Shown: positions 1-8,422 of the stretch, one piece after another | Layout of the letters: the number at the start of each line of letters is the position of its first letter | How positions within the stretch are numbered: the first letter of the stretch is position 1 | Source of the DNA: Aureispira sp. CCB-QB1 | GTDB taxonomy: Bacteria; Bacteroidota; Bacteroidia; Chitinophagales; Saprospiraceae | Assembly: GCF_000724545.1 (NCBI RefSeq) | Contig: NZ_JHBV01000032.1 | Location: 1 to 64,000, forward strand | Reading direction: 5' to 3' | Length of the DNA stretch: 64,000 nucleotides | Position numbers and translations under genes: made by a program | Notes under the pieces: generated by a model | Told to the model about the DNA's origin: nothing | Databases searched by the model: none | The model's input: the letters and a program-made list of their open reading frames with translations, nothing else

Positions 1-130
1 GAAACTTAAGTATCAATGGCATTTGTTTAAAATTTTTGTCTTTTATTTCAATGAACTTCCATCATACATTTAACAACACAACCAAACCAAGGAGTAAACA
101 ACGATGAGTAAGCATAATTATAAGTTTTTT

Positions 131-173
131 TATAAAAAAAAATGTCCTTGCCAACAAGGTGTTGACAAGGACA
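131..173 (-). terminator. Rho-independent terminator of heme A synthase gene
   Basis: Read on the minus strand, TGTCCTTG-(mismatch)-CAACA pairs with TGTTG-(mismatch)-CAAGGACA around a 3-nt loop and is followed by an uninterrupted run of nine U residues. It lies about 115 bp beyond the stop codon of the minus-strand heme A synthase gene. Nothing else convincing is seen in bases 1-288. Confidence 0.75.
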
Positions 174-288
174 AGAATAGAAGTATTACTCCTTATTTTG
201 TATTAAAAGCTTGTTAATAGCTTCTTATATAACGGTTGGTTATAAGCCTGTTAAACTTATAATAAGACTCTGGAAAAACAATCAAAAG

Positions 289-1458
289 CTAATCCAATAC
301 AAGGTCTTTTTTAACTTCGGTTGTTCGCAAAATATGCTCTCCTCCCTTTCCAAATTGATAATTGACATACAGCATTGCTGCCAACAATAATAATCCTCCA
401 GCTTGATGCAATACCCCTAATAATAGAGGAATTTGTCCAATTCCATTCAATAAGGTCAAAATTCCTAAAGTAATCTGTGCGATTAGAATAAAAAGGAGTA
501 ATTGGCTGCCCCTAGCAAGTTGAGGAGATTGGTGTATACGACGAACATACAAATAAAAAATAGGAATTAAAATACACAATAAATAAGCTGTTCCTCGATG
601 CAACAATTGGATGAGCGCAGCAGCAAAACCAGCCCCTTCTTTTGAGTTATAAGCTCGCATATTTTCCCAAGTCCATTTAGAATAATCCTTTAGTACATCG
701 GCTATCCATACCCACGAACCGTCTGTAGAACTTACCTCCATGTGAGGAAAATGATTAAAAACTAATCCCGCTTTGATACCTGCCATCAAACCTCCTAATA
801 CAATTTGAAGACAGATAATAATGGTAATACGCCAAGCAAAGGTTCTTAAACGTTTGTTGTGTTCATCTGTAGCAACAGGCTGCACAACATGCAATGCTAC
901 CCACCACAAATAACCAAAAACAATCGTTGCTAAACTCAAATGAATTGTCAATTTGTACCCATTTACCCAAGCAAACTCTGGCGTATCAAGCCCTGATTTG
1001 ACCATAATCCACCCAAAAACGGCCACTAACATTGTCAACGCAACAACTTTTCCCAACATTACCATCAAAGGCTTGGATAACATCTTTCGCCTCCAAAAAA
1101 TCAAAAACGGAATTAAAAAAACAAATCCCATAGTACGAGCCCACAACCGATGGAAATATTCCCAAAAGTAAATAAACTTAAAATCATTCATAGGAATTCC
1201 ATCAGGATACATTGCTCCAGACCATTTCATCTTCACCTGCCCTATAGCGTGTTCCATATACTCTTGTCGAGCAACTTCCCATTGTTCGGCATTCAAAGGT
1301 GGGATTGTTCCTTGAATTACGGCCCATTCTGTAATCGATAGCCCAGAATCTGTTAGTCTAGTTATTCCACCAATAACAACTTGACAAAAAACCATTACAA
1401 CTCCTATCAGTAACCAAATTTTTACAGCGTTCGAAAACGTTTTTGTTTCTTTTGCCAT
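289..1458 (-). CDS. ctaA: Heme A synthase (COX15/CtaA family)
   Basis: Integral membrane enzyme that oxidises the C8 methyl of heme O to the formyl group of heme A for aa3-type cytochrome oxidases. The 389-residue protein has about eight hydrophobic segments and the four histidines expected of the family: H103 (context EYFHRLWAR), H173 (TIHLSLAT), H287 (LLHRGTAY) and H351 (LHQAGG), which serve heme binding in the two four-helix halves. The N-terminal stretch GGITRLTDSGLSITEW is typical of COX15. The start ATG is the only sensible one, with a short cytoplasmic tail before the first membrane segment. It stands alone: the other side is the DnaA-box region, so it is not in an operon with oxidase genes here. 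A possible -7 promoter element (TAAATTTG, minus strand) lies at 1593-1600. Family assignment is secure. Confidence 0.95.
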   Translation of the reverse strand: MAKETKTFSNAVKIWLLIGVVMVFCQVVIGGITRLTDSGLSITEWAVIQGTIPPLNAEQWEVARQEYMEHAIGQVKMKWSGAMYPDGIPMNDFKFIYFWEYFHRLWARTMGFVFLIPFLIFWRRKMLSKPLMVMLGKVVALTMLVAVFGWIMVKSGLDTPEFAWVNGYKLTIHLSLATIVFGYLWWVALHVVQPVATDEHNKRLRTFAWRITIIICLQIVLGGLMAGIKAGLVFNHFPHMEVSSTDGSWVWIADVLKDYSKWTWENMRAYNSKEGAGFAAALIQLLHRGTAYLLCILIPIFYLYVRRIHQSPQLARGSQLLLFILIAQITLGILTLLNGIGQIPLLLGVLHQAGGLLLLAAMLYVNYQFGKGGEHILRTTEVKKDLVLD

Positions 1459-1809
1459 TCTTATAACTTTCTTTTATACCATTAGCACCTCTGAATTAAA
1501 TCAACTGATAACCAGCCATATAAGGCATTTTAATAACATAGAGGCCAAGTATGATTAAATATACGTCCAATTAGACGGTTAAAAATTTTGTACAAATTTA
1601 CAATTCAATAAACGATATCATACTATAAAAGCTTAAAGCTTATTTTTTTTTAGAAAAAATCTAAACTACTCCAGATTTAAACAAAAATGGTTTTGCGTCA
1701 GCAGCGGAATTCAAACAAATTTTTGTTTCCCTTTTTCCAATCAAAAATCTAAACACATCTATATAATTATAATAAAAAGAAAATTTAAAATTAAAAAAGC
1801 TATCATTAT

Positions 1810-2605
1810 TAGGAGCGTGGATAAGTGGATAAGTCGTTTTAGAAAATATTTTTTTTGCTGTTAAATGACTATTAACAATAAAAAAGAAGTTATCCACTAT
1901 AGTTATCCACATATAAGTATGCTTTTAGTCAGTATTTTATCTTTTTATGCACAGATATCCACATTTTTGTGGATAAAACACTCAAAATATAGATTTTTTT
2001 ATTTGGCTGTTGATTACTGTGGATATTGATGTGAATAATTGTACATTAATCCACAAAATGTACGATAAAAATAGATTTTTATAGACAATAGAGGAAGCCT
2101 TGTGGATGAACTGTGGATAAACCCTATACTTATCCACAGTTATAGACAAATAAACTGTGGATATCTTTGGTTTTAAATCGTTATTTTTTAGCTATTTATA
2201 TATATTTACATAAATAATGTTGATAACTGCCTAATAACAATTTGTTTTTCTGTAAAAACACAAAAAAATGTAGAAGTAATACTATTATTTTTGATAGAGG
2301 AATATCTTTTTAAAGGTGTTGATACTTTTATGGATGGATTTATGCACACTGTGAATAAGGTGTGGATAACTTGTGGATTATGTGTGCGTAACTTACCTAG
2401 GTAGTAAAAAATTACTTTTTTTTAACCCTTTTTTGCGTTTTTGAGGTTGATTTGTAATCAAAAAAGTTAGCATAGAGTGAGAAATTTAAAAAATGAGTTA
2501 ATTATCCACGTTACTTTTGTGCATAACTAAATAAATTGTGGATAAGCTAAAATGGCTAACAAAAAAAAAGTATAAAATTAATAGGAAAAATTGTGGATAA
2601 TCAAT
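1810..2605. other. oriC: Candidate chromosomal replication origin (DnaA-box cluster)
   Basis: Non-coding, very AT-rich block containing seven exact copies of the DnaA box TTATCCACA or its complement, at 1903-1911 (+), 1968-1976 (-), 2112-2120 (-), 2130-2138 (+), 2361-2369 (-), 2537-2545 (-) and 2592-2600 (-). One- or two-mismatch boxes occur at 1816-1824, 1824-1832, 1890-1898, 1955-1963, 2018-2026, 2030-2038, 2047-2055, 2101-2109, 2156-2164, 2218-2226, 2350-2358, 2372-2380 and 2502-2510. An AT-only stretch around 2170-2220 could be the unwinding element. Bacteroidota origins need not adjoin dnaA, and no dnaA is in this window. A short open frame through this block (1661-1912) has no coding character. 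Function as an origin is inference from box density. Confidence 0.8.
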
Positions 2606-2758
2606 TTAATAAGCTTAGCTTTACGGGTTATTTCAAAAAATAATACCCACACATAGATTTGTTTTAATAAAAAAACAAGCCTAAATAGCATAAACGATAC
2701 TATAGTTATATAATAGTAGTATCCTATTTACCAATGTGCTTCAAAATTCTTGATACTT

Positions 2759-3427
2759 ATGCCCACTCGTTTCTCCTTCTCTGCTTCAAAAGAAAAAATG
2801 AAGCGTCAGTTTAATTTAGATATAAAAAAAGAATTGCAACAGAGTTTTAATATTGGAGCAACTCAAAATGCTTACTTGTTGACCAATCAATCTCTAGATT
2901 TACAGATATTTAGTTGGGGGTTGATTCCTCATTGGGCTAAAGACAAAAGTGTGGGAACAAATTTGATTAATGCACAAGTAGAGGGAATTGCCAGTAAATT
3001 ATCTTTTCGTTTGCCAATTCGCCAGAGACGCTGCCTAATTTTTGCTGATAGTTATTATGAGTGGACAAAAGAGGGGAGAGCTACTCAACCCTATCGAGTA
3101 CAATTAAGCAATGGAGATTTGATGACTTTTGCAGGAGTTTGGGATGTATGGGTAGATGGTAACCAAGAATTACACAAGACTTTTTCTATTATAACAACAC
3201 CTGCCAATAACTCACTAAAAGAACTGGGCATATCTAGAATGCCAGCGTTGATAACAACAGGAACTGATCGTGCTAAATGGTTGGGAGAACACTCGCTTCC
3301 TAACGCACTTAATATACTTCAACCTTTAGAAAACCTTTCTTTGGATATTTATCCTATTGCTAAAGAAGTTGATTCTTTGGATAATAACTATCCAGAACTT
3401 CACAAGCCTATAGAACTGAGCTCTTAG
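2759..3427 (+). CDS. SRAP (YedK/HMCES) family protein lacking catalytic Cys2
   Basis: Family members protect abasic sites in single-stranded DNA by a covalent thiazolidine link through Cys2, exposed after Met removal. The fold signatures are here: FSWGLIPHW, LINAQVEG with Asn71 (YedK Asn75), YYEW with Glu101 (YedK Glu105), and SRMPALI near the end. However the N-terminus reads MPTRFSFS where the family has MCGRF, so Cys2 is Pro, and the histidine of the usual HDRMP motif is Ile158 in GISRMP. I chose ATG 2759 because it aligns with the family N-terminus; an in-frame ATG at 2750 would add MIL. An out-of-frame ATGTGC at 2734 precedes the gene, so an old frameshift cannot be excluded. Length (222 aa) is normal. 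Either a degenerate paralogue or an altered chemistry; the gene sits directly beside the putative origin. Confidence 0.85.
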   Translation: MPTRFSFSASKEKMKRQFNLDIKKELQQSFNIGATQNAYLLTNQSLDLQIFSWGLIPHWAKDKSVGTNLINAQVEGIASKLSFRLPIRQRRCLIFADSYYEWTKEGRATQPYRVQLSNGDLMTFAGVWDVWVDGNQELHKTFSIITTPANNSLKELGISRMPALITTGTDRAKWLGEHSLPNALNILQPLENLSLDIYPIAKEVDSLDNNYPELHKPIELSS

Positions 3428-3592
3428 TAACGTTCAAAAAATAAATTACCAAGTATTACTACTGGACTTAGCAATCTAATTTCTATTCGGTTTCACAACA
3501 AGTAACTCTTTTCGTTTTATACCCTTAGCAATGGTATAAGACTAAAATATAATTCCTTAGAGTGAACTTAAACTCCCTACAAATAAAAAATG

Positions 3593-3600
3593 TATATTTG
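3593..3600 (+). promoter_or_regulatory. Possible -7 promoter element upstream of transketolase
   Basis: TATATTTG matches the Bacteroidota -7 consensus TAnnTTTG exactly and is followed by GCAGC. No good -33 TTG is found at the usual spacing. It would give a leader of about 310 nt before the transketolase start. Confidence 0.35.
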
Positions 3601-3640
3601 CAGCAAATTTATTGCCTAGCGTGATTTATTTTAAGTTTTA

Positions 3641-3734
3641 TTTACTTTATAAAGTAAAAGAAAAAGTTCTACAGCATTGATTATCATAGATTTTGATTTG
3701 TGGTTTTAGAATTGTGCGGCTGATGATAATCAGT
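3641..3734 (+). promoter_or_regulatory. Palindrome and inverted repeat in the transketolase leader
   Basis: The 490-bp gap before the transketolase genes contains a perfect 18-bp palindrome (TTTACTTTATAAAGTAAA, 3641-3658) and a 12-bp inverted repeat with one wobble pair (3676-3687 with 3723-3734; core GATTATCAT / ATGATAATC). These could be an operator or a folded leader. The rest of 3428-3917 shows nothing I recognise. Confidence 0.35.
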
Positions 3735-3917
3735 TTTAATGAAATAAGCTATTGTTTTGCCAATGCAATGCCTTCAATATAAATATAATGGTAGACAGCA
3801 TAGCTCATTCAAAAATGAAGTGTTTAAATAATCAATAAGTAACCGTTGAGAAAAAGGTGGTAGGAAAACCTCTTTTTAGCGTTATACTACTAATTTTATA
3901 ATAATTATAATCAAATC

Positions 3918-4766
3918 ATGGCTGATATTCAATCACTAGAACGTATGGCTACACAAGTACGTCGCGATATTATTCGTATGGTACATGCTTGTCAAAGTGG
4001 TCACCCTGGAGGGTCTTTAGGATGTGCTGACTTTTTTACAGCATTATATCAAGAAGTAATGGATCACAATCCCTCTTTTAACATGGAAGGCAAAGGAGAA
4101 GATGTCTTTTATTTATCTAATGGGCACATTTCACCTGTTTGGTATAGCGTGTTGGCTAGATCTGGATATTTTCCAGTAGAGGAGCTAGCAACCTTTCGAA
4201 ATCTAGATTCTCGTTTGCAAGGTCACCCCGCAACACACGAAGGACTTCCTGGTATACGTGTAGCCTCAGGTTCTTTAGGACAAGGATTATCAGTTGCTTT
4301 AGGAACTGCTTTGGCAAAAAAGCTAGATGGTGACAATAAGTTAGTTTATGTGTTGACAGGAGATGGAGAACTACAAGAGGGACAAATCTGGGAAGCAATG
4401 TTGTTTGCAACGCACCAAAAAATAGACAATGTCATTGTTACTGTAGATTGGAATGGGCAGCAAATTGATGGTGCGAATGATGATGTACTTAGTTTAGGAG
4501 ACTTGGAAGCCAAATGGTTATCATTTGGTTGGGAAGTGGTGCACATGGATGGTAACAACATGGAAGAAGTTGTCAAAGGCTTTGATGCCGCAAAAGCAAA
4601 AACTGGTCAAGGGAAACCTGTTGTTATTTTAATGAAAACAGACATGGGGCATGGTGTTGATTTTATGTCAGGAACTCACAAGTGGCATGGTAAAGCACCT
4701 AACGATGAGCAAAAAGATATTGCGTTAGCTCAACTAGAAGAAACTCTAGGAGATTATCCTCTGTAA
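3918..4766 (+). CDS. Transketolase, N-terminal (thiamine diphosphate-binding) subunit
   Basis: Half of a split transketolase, which moves two-carbon ketol units between sugar phosphates in the non-oxidative pentose phosphate pathway. The 282-residue subunit carries HPGGSLG, GHPATH, the ThDP/Mg-binding motif starting at GDGELQEGQIWEA and the following Asn in VDWNGQQIDG, plus KTDMGHGVDFM. It corresponds to the PP domain alone and ends where the single-chain enzyme continues into the Pyr domain. The C-terminal subunit follows after 50 bp on the same strand, so the two are certainly co-transcribed and form one enzyme. Split transketolases are common in Bacteroidota, archaea and some Firmicutes. 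A long leader with palindromic elements precedes it. Confidence 0.93.
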   Translation: MADIQSLERMATQVRRDIIRMVHACQSGHPGGSLGCADFFTALYQEVMDHNPSFNMEGKGEDVFYLSNGHISPVWYSVLARSGYFPVEELATFRNLDSRLQGHPATHEGLPGIRVASGSLGQGLSVALGTALAKKLDGDNKLVYVLTGDGELQEGQIWEAMLFATHQKIDNVIVTVDWNGQQIDGANDDVLSLGDLEAKWLSFGWEVVHMDGNNMEEVVKGFDAAKAKTGQGKPVVILMKTDMGHGVDFMSGTHKWHGKAPNDEQKDIALAQLEETLGDYPL

Positions 4767-4816
4767 GTTTCAATTGCTTTAACTAGTTATTACTTCTAAA
4801 CTTAAAATTAAAAACA

Positions 4817-5782
4817 ATGCTTAAAGATATTATAAGTACAGGCAAGAAAGCAACTAGAGATGGCTTTGGTGATGGTTTGTACGAAGCTGGTCAAAAAAAT
4901 CCTAATGTAGTGGCGCTTTGTGCAGATTTAGTAGGGTCACTCAAAATGAATAAATTTATTGATGAGAACCCTGAGCGTTTCTTCCAAATGGGGATTTCAG
5001 AAGCCAATATGATGGGCGTTGCTGCTGGTTTGGCAACAGGTGGAAAAATTCCTTACACAGGTACATTTGCCAATTTCTCAACGGCTCGTGTTTTTGACCA
5101 AGTGCGCCAGTCAATTGCTTATTCTGATAAAAATGTAAAAATTTGTGCTTCTCATGCTGGACTAACGTTGGGAGAGGATGGTGCTACTCATCAGACCTTG
5201 GAAGATGTGGGAATGATGAAAATGTTGCCTGGTATGACTGTCATTAATCCTTGCGATTATCACCAAACCAAAGCAGCAACCGTAGCAATTGCTGAGCATC
5301 ATGGTCCTGTTTATCTTCGTTTTGGGCGCCCAAGTTGGCCTATGTTTACAGAAAATATGCCTTTTGAAATAGGAAAGGCGTTGACATTAAATGAAGGGAC
5401 AGACGTTACTATTTTTGCAACAGGGCATTTGGTGTGGAAGGCTGTGGAAGCTGCCAAACAACTAGAGGAAGAAGGTATTAGTTGTGAACTGATTAATATT
5501 CATACGATCAAGCCTTTGGATCAAGATGCTGTCCTAAAATCAGCAGCGAAAACAAAATGTGTCGTTGTTGCTGAAGAACACAATATTATAGGTGGATTAG
5601 GAGAAAGTGTTGCTCGTGTATTGGCGCAAAAACAACCAACGTTGATGGAGTTTGTCGCAGTAAATGACACCTTTGGAGAAAGTGGAAAGGTACCTGATTT
5701 GATTGCTAAGTATGGATTGGATACGGTTGATGTTGTTAAAGCCGTTAAAAAAGTACTAGAAAGAAAAGCTGAAAATGCGTAG
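4817..5782 (+). CDS. Transketolase, C-terminal subunit
   Basis: Second half of the split transketolase (321 aa), containing the pyrimidine-binding and C-terminal domains. GISEANMMGVAAGLA carries the catalytic glutamate that activates the thiamine aminopyrimidine ring. CASHAGLTLGEDGATHQ and LRFGRPSWP are typical of this subunit, and the C-terminal Rossmann-like part is seen in EGISCELINIHTIKPLD. It lies 50 bp downstream of the N-terminal subunit with no terminator between them. A nested hairpin terminator follows at 5838-5921. Substrate specificity could be that of a transketolase-like or a DXS-like enzyme, but the split organisation and length favour transketolase. Confidence 0.92.
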   Translation: MLKDIISTGKKATRDGFGDGLYEAGQKNPNVVALCADLVGSLKMNKFIDENPERFFQMGISEANMMGVAAGLATGGKIPYTGTFANFSTARVFDQVRQSIAYSDKNVKICASHAGLTLGEDGATHQTLEDVGMMKMLPGMTVINPCDYHQTKAATVAIAEHHGPVYLRFGRPSWPMFTENMPFEIGKALTLNEGTDVTIFATGHLVWKAVEAAKQLEEEGISCELINIHTIKPLDQDAVLKSAAKTKCVVVAEEHNIIGGLGESVARVLAQKQPTLMEFVAVNDTFGESGKVPDLIAKYGLDTVDVVKAVKKVLERKAENA

Positions 5783-5837
5783 TATCAATTTATTATAAAA
5801 TAAAACGGTCTTCTTCTTATTAGAGGAGTGATAGACT

Positions 5838-5921
5838 ATCCTTATTATTTTTAGCATCGTTATACTATTTGAGAGGAGTTGTTATAGTATAGTGATAATA
5901 AAGGTAATAAGGATTTTTTTA
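5838..5921 (+). terminator. Nested hairpin terminator after transketolase
   Basis: Outer arms ATCCTTATTA (5838-5847) and TAATAAGGAT (5905-5914) enclose inner arms TATACTAT (5861-5868) and ATAGTATA (5884-5891), followed by a T-run. It ends just before the next gene. Confidence 0.65.
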
Positions 5922-5935
5922 TTAATAAAGGACCT

Positions 5936-7087
5936 ATGTTTTGTAAGAGAATAACGCTTTTCTATTGTATGTTGTTTTTTGTTGGGTGTAAAGATGCTCT
6001 TGTAAAACCCATTCGTTATAAAGGGGGCGATCTACATCCGCAACCTTCCAAGTATATTTTTCCCGATACGAGCAACTATAGACTTCATCAGCAAGTTTCA
6101 TCTGTTGTGAAAACAACCTTAGATAGAGAAGCTAAAGACATTATGGGTAGGCAAGCGATAACGGGGCTTTCGGCTGCTATGTTTATTCCCAATCAAGGAA
6201 TTTGGCAAATTGATACAGGTTTTATTTCTAAACCTAACAATGTTTTGATTGATCACCTTTCGGTTTTTTATTGGGCAAGTGTCGCTAAACTCGTGACAAG
6301 TACTGTTGTTTACCAATTGGTTGCAGAACAGAAATTAAAACTCAGTACACCTCTTCAAAATTGGTATCCGAATATTCAAAATTCGAATCAGATAACCATT
6401 GAGCATTTATTAAATCACACCAACGGTATTTATAGTTTTAATAGTGATTCATCATTGCACTTTAGTCAGCAGCTTCATAGCCCAACAGAGTTGTTGAACA
6501 TAGCATTGTCCAAGGAATCATTATTTCAACCTGGCGAATACTGGGCATATACCAATACTGGGTATTTATTACTTGCATTGATTGTAGAGCAAATCGAAAA
6601 TAAATCCTTTCAGGAGATTGTTAAAGATAGAATTGCAAGACCAGAACAATTATCTTCTTTACGAGTATTGAACTTGGGAGAATTACCTAACAATTTAGCT
6701 TTGGCACATTATAATAACACAACAATTACCACAGAATATTCTGTACCTTTGGGGGCAGGAAATATAGTTGCTAATTCAAAGGATATGGTTTTATTTTTCT
6801 ATGCCTTATTAGTAGGTAAGTATCTGCCGATAGAGACCGTACATGGAATGTTGGCAAATTTGTATCCTATGTTTAATGATGGAATGTACTATGGCAATGG
6901 AATTATGTTGTACGATTTTGATAAAATCAATGGAAGTAGCCAAGAATGGATAGGACACAGTGGAGGAACAGAAAACTACAAAGCTGTTTTGGCTTATGAT
7001 ACTAATACAGGAGTAATTTGTGCCGTATCTGTCAATCAGAACATTTCAGCTGAGGCAATTGCATTTATTTTAATGAAAGCATTATAA
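5936..7087 (+). CDS. Serine hydrolase lipoprotein, class C beta-lactamase/PBP-like family
   Basis: Penicillin-binding-protein-like serine hydrolase of the AmpC/esterase superfamily. The catalytic S-x-x-K is Ser115-Val-Ala-Lys118 (WASVAKLVT), the Y-x-N triad is Tyr205-Thr-Asn (YWAYTNTGYLLL), and the third motif is His341-Ser-Gly-Gly (GHSGGTENY), replacing KTG as in many members. LLNHTNGIYSF is the family's typical loop. A lipoprotein signal (hydrophobic stretch ending FFVGC) suggests anchoring in the envelope facing the periplasm or surface. All catalytic residues are intact, so it should be active as a D,D-peptidase, esterase or beta-lactamase-like enzyme; substrate is unknown. It follows the transketolase terminator, so it is transcribed separately. 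Confidence 0.88.
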   Translation: MFCKRITLFYCMLFFVGCKDALVKPIRYKGGDLHPQPSKYIFPDTSNYRLHQQVSSVVKTTLDREAKDIMGRQAITGLSAAMFIPNQGIWQIDTGFISKPNNVLIDHLSVFYWASVAKLVTSTVVYQLVAEQKLKLSTPLQNWYPNIQNSNQITIEHLLNHTNGIYSFNSDSSLHFSQQLHSPTELLNIALSKESLFQPGEYWAYTNTGYLLLALIVEQIENKSFQEIVKDRIARPEQLSSLRVLNLGELPNNLALAHYNNTTITTEYSVPLGAGNIVANSKDMVLFFYALLVGKYLPIETVHGMLANLYPMFNDGMYYGNGIMLYDFDKINGSSQEWIGHSGGTENYKAVLAYDTNTGVICAVSVNQNISAEAIAFILMKAL

Positions 7088-7414
7088 TGCATATAACTAG
7101 AGGAACTATGAGCTTAAAATCTCATTTTGGAATGGTTTTTTTATGGAAAAAAATGTTACCTTATGAAAAAAACGAGAGGTTCTATTTACCTACTAAAGCC
7201 TCTTAAACCATTACCAATAATACTTTTTGGCAAGATAAGTGTTTAAATTGGCAACAATAGACGCCTTTTTTAAGTTAAAATAATAGACATTAGCAATTAT
7301 TTTGAGGTAGAATAGAATGTGAAATCTTGCTCTAAGGTTGTTTTTAGAAGCACTCTATTCATTAACAATAACTTATTTGTAAACAATATTTACACAAACA
7401 AATCCATAAATATA
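7088..7414 (+). other. Intergenic region, 327 bp
   Basis: Contains a weak hairpin (ATGAG 7108-7112 / CTCAT 7121-7125) that could end the serine hydrolase transcript. I see no gene and no convincing promoter. A GTG at 7319 is in frame with the next gene but gives no sensible signal peptide. Confidence 0.4.
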
Positions 7415-8221
7415 ATGACAAGATTAAGAAATTTATTTGCTCTGCTATTATTTGTGGCTGTGTTCCACACGGCTTGTGATCGCCCGATTAATGTATTCAC
7501 GGTAAGTCAAGACAAGCAATTAGGAGCACAATTGGAACAAGAGATAGCTTCTAACCCTACAGAGTACCCTTTATTGGATGAAACGCAATATGCAACAGCT
7601 TATACTTATTTGTTGGCAATGCGCGATGAAATTTTGGCATCGCCAGAAGTAAAATTCAAAGATGAGTTTGAATGGAAATTAAAGATCATTAATGATGATA
7701 GCGTTTTGAATGCTTTCTGTGCTCCTGGGGGATATATCTATGTGTATACTGGATTGATGAAATATTTGGATAAAGTAGATCATTTAGCAGGGGTATTAGC
7801 ACATGAAATTGCACATGCAGATCAACGCCACTCAACGGCTAGTATGACAGAGCAGTATGGACTTGAAACATTAATTGCAATTGCTAGTAATAATGCAACC
7901 GCAGCACAATTGGGACAAGTAGCAGGAAGTTTGGCACAATTAGGTTTTAGCCGTGCTCATGAAACAGACGCTGACGAACATTCTGTTGATTATTTACACA
8001 GCACTAAGTATGCTTGTAATGGAGCGGCAGGATTCTTTGCTAAGCTAATAGCACAAGGACAAACTTCTGGAACACCTGCTTTTTTGAGTACACACCCTGA
8101 TCCAGGAAATCGTGTTACTAAAATTAATGAACGTGCAACAGAACTAGGTTGTTCAACTACATTATATCATGATAATGGCGATCAAGGTGCCTATGCAGCA
8201 ATGTTAGCAACATTGCCATAG
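7415..8221 (+). CDS. M48 family zinc metallopeptidase, lipoprotein
   Basis: Envelope metallopeptidase related to BepA/YfgC and LoiP. The zinc site is His130-Glu131-x-x-His134 (LAHEIAHADQRH) with third ligand Glu183 in HETDADEHSVDYL, the usual M48 ExxxD arrangement. CAPGGYIYVYTGLM before the active site is a family hallmark. I place the start at ATG 7415 (MTRLRNLFALL), which gives a signal ending FHTAC, a lipobox; the frame is open further up to a GTG at 7319 but that extension is not signal-like. At 268 residues it is a bare protease domain without the TPR tail of BepA. Likely role is quality control of outer-membrane proteins (inference). A strong terminator follows. Confidence 0.9.
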   Translation: MTRLRNLFALLLFVAVFHTACDRPINVFTVSQDKQLGAQLEQEIASNPTEYPLLDETQYATAYTYLLAMRDEILASPEVKFKDEFEWKLKIINDDSVLNAFCAPGGYIYVYTGLMKYLDKVDHLAGVLAHEIAHADQRHSTASMTEQYGLETLIAIASNNATAAQLGQVAGSLAQLGFSRAHETDADEHSVDYLHSTKYACNGAAGFFAKLIAQGQTSGTPAFLSTHPDPGNRVTKINERATELGCSTTLYHDNGDQGAYAAMLATLP

Positions 8222-8251
8222 ATAACTACCTGATCTTAGGCATTTATACCT

Positions 8252-8297
8252 AAAAAATCGTTCTACTATAAGACTATGGTAGAACGATTTTTTATTT
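8252..8297 (+). terminator. Rho-independent terminator of M48 gene
   Basis: Perfect 15-bp arms AAAAAATCGTTCTAC (8252-8266) and GTAGAACGATTTTTT (8279-8293), the last six being the T-run. It works for the plus-strand M48 gene ending at 8221. Confidence 0.85.
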
Positions 8298-8370
8298 GGA
8301 TGCAGATATTTATTGAATACTTCTTCTATTCTTTTTGGTCATTAGAGCAAGTACGCTAGACTTGTAACAT

Positions 8371-8404
8371 AAAAAAAGCCACTTGAGTAGAGCAAAGTGG
8401 CTTT
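8371..8404 (-). terminator. Rho-independent terminator of TPR gene
   Basis: On the minus strand AAAGCCACTT (8404-8395) pairs with AAGTGGCTTT (8384-8375), followed by a U-tract. It lies 19 bp beyond the TPR gene stop. Confidence 0.85.
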
Positions 8405-8422
8405 CAATCTAAAATTTATAAT

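Noticed and set aside
104-217. 37-codon open frame with an AGGAG-like upstream sequence
   Set aside because: It overlaps the terminator hairpin of the heme A synthase gene, is Lys/Cys rich without any family signal, and its length is within chance.
1661-1912. 83-codon frame on the minus strand in the DnaA-box region
   Set aside because: It runs through the origin-like repeats and has AT-driven Phe/Asn/Lys composition; no coding signal.
2734-2811. ATGTGC start that would restore the SRAP MC N-terminus
   Set aside because: It is in another frame from the SRAP body and encodes MCFKILDTYAH, which does not resemble MCGRF; an indel would also insert extra residues. Kept only as a caveat.
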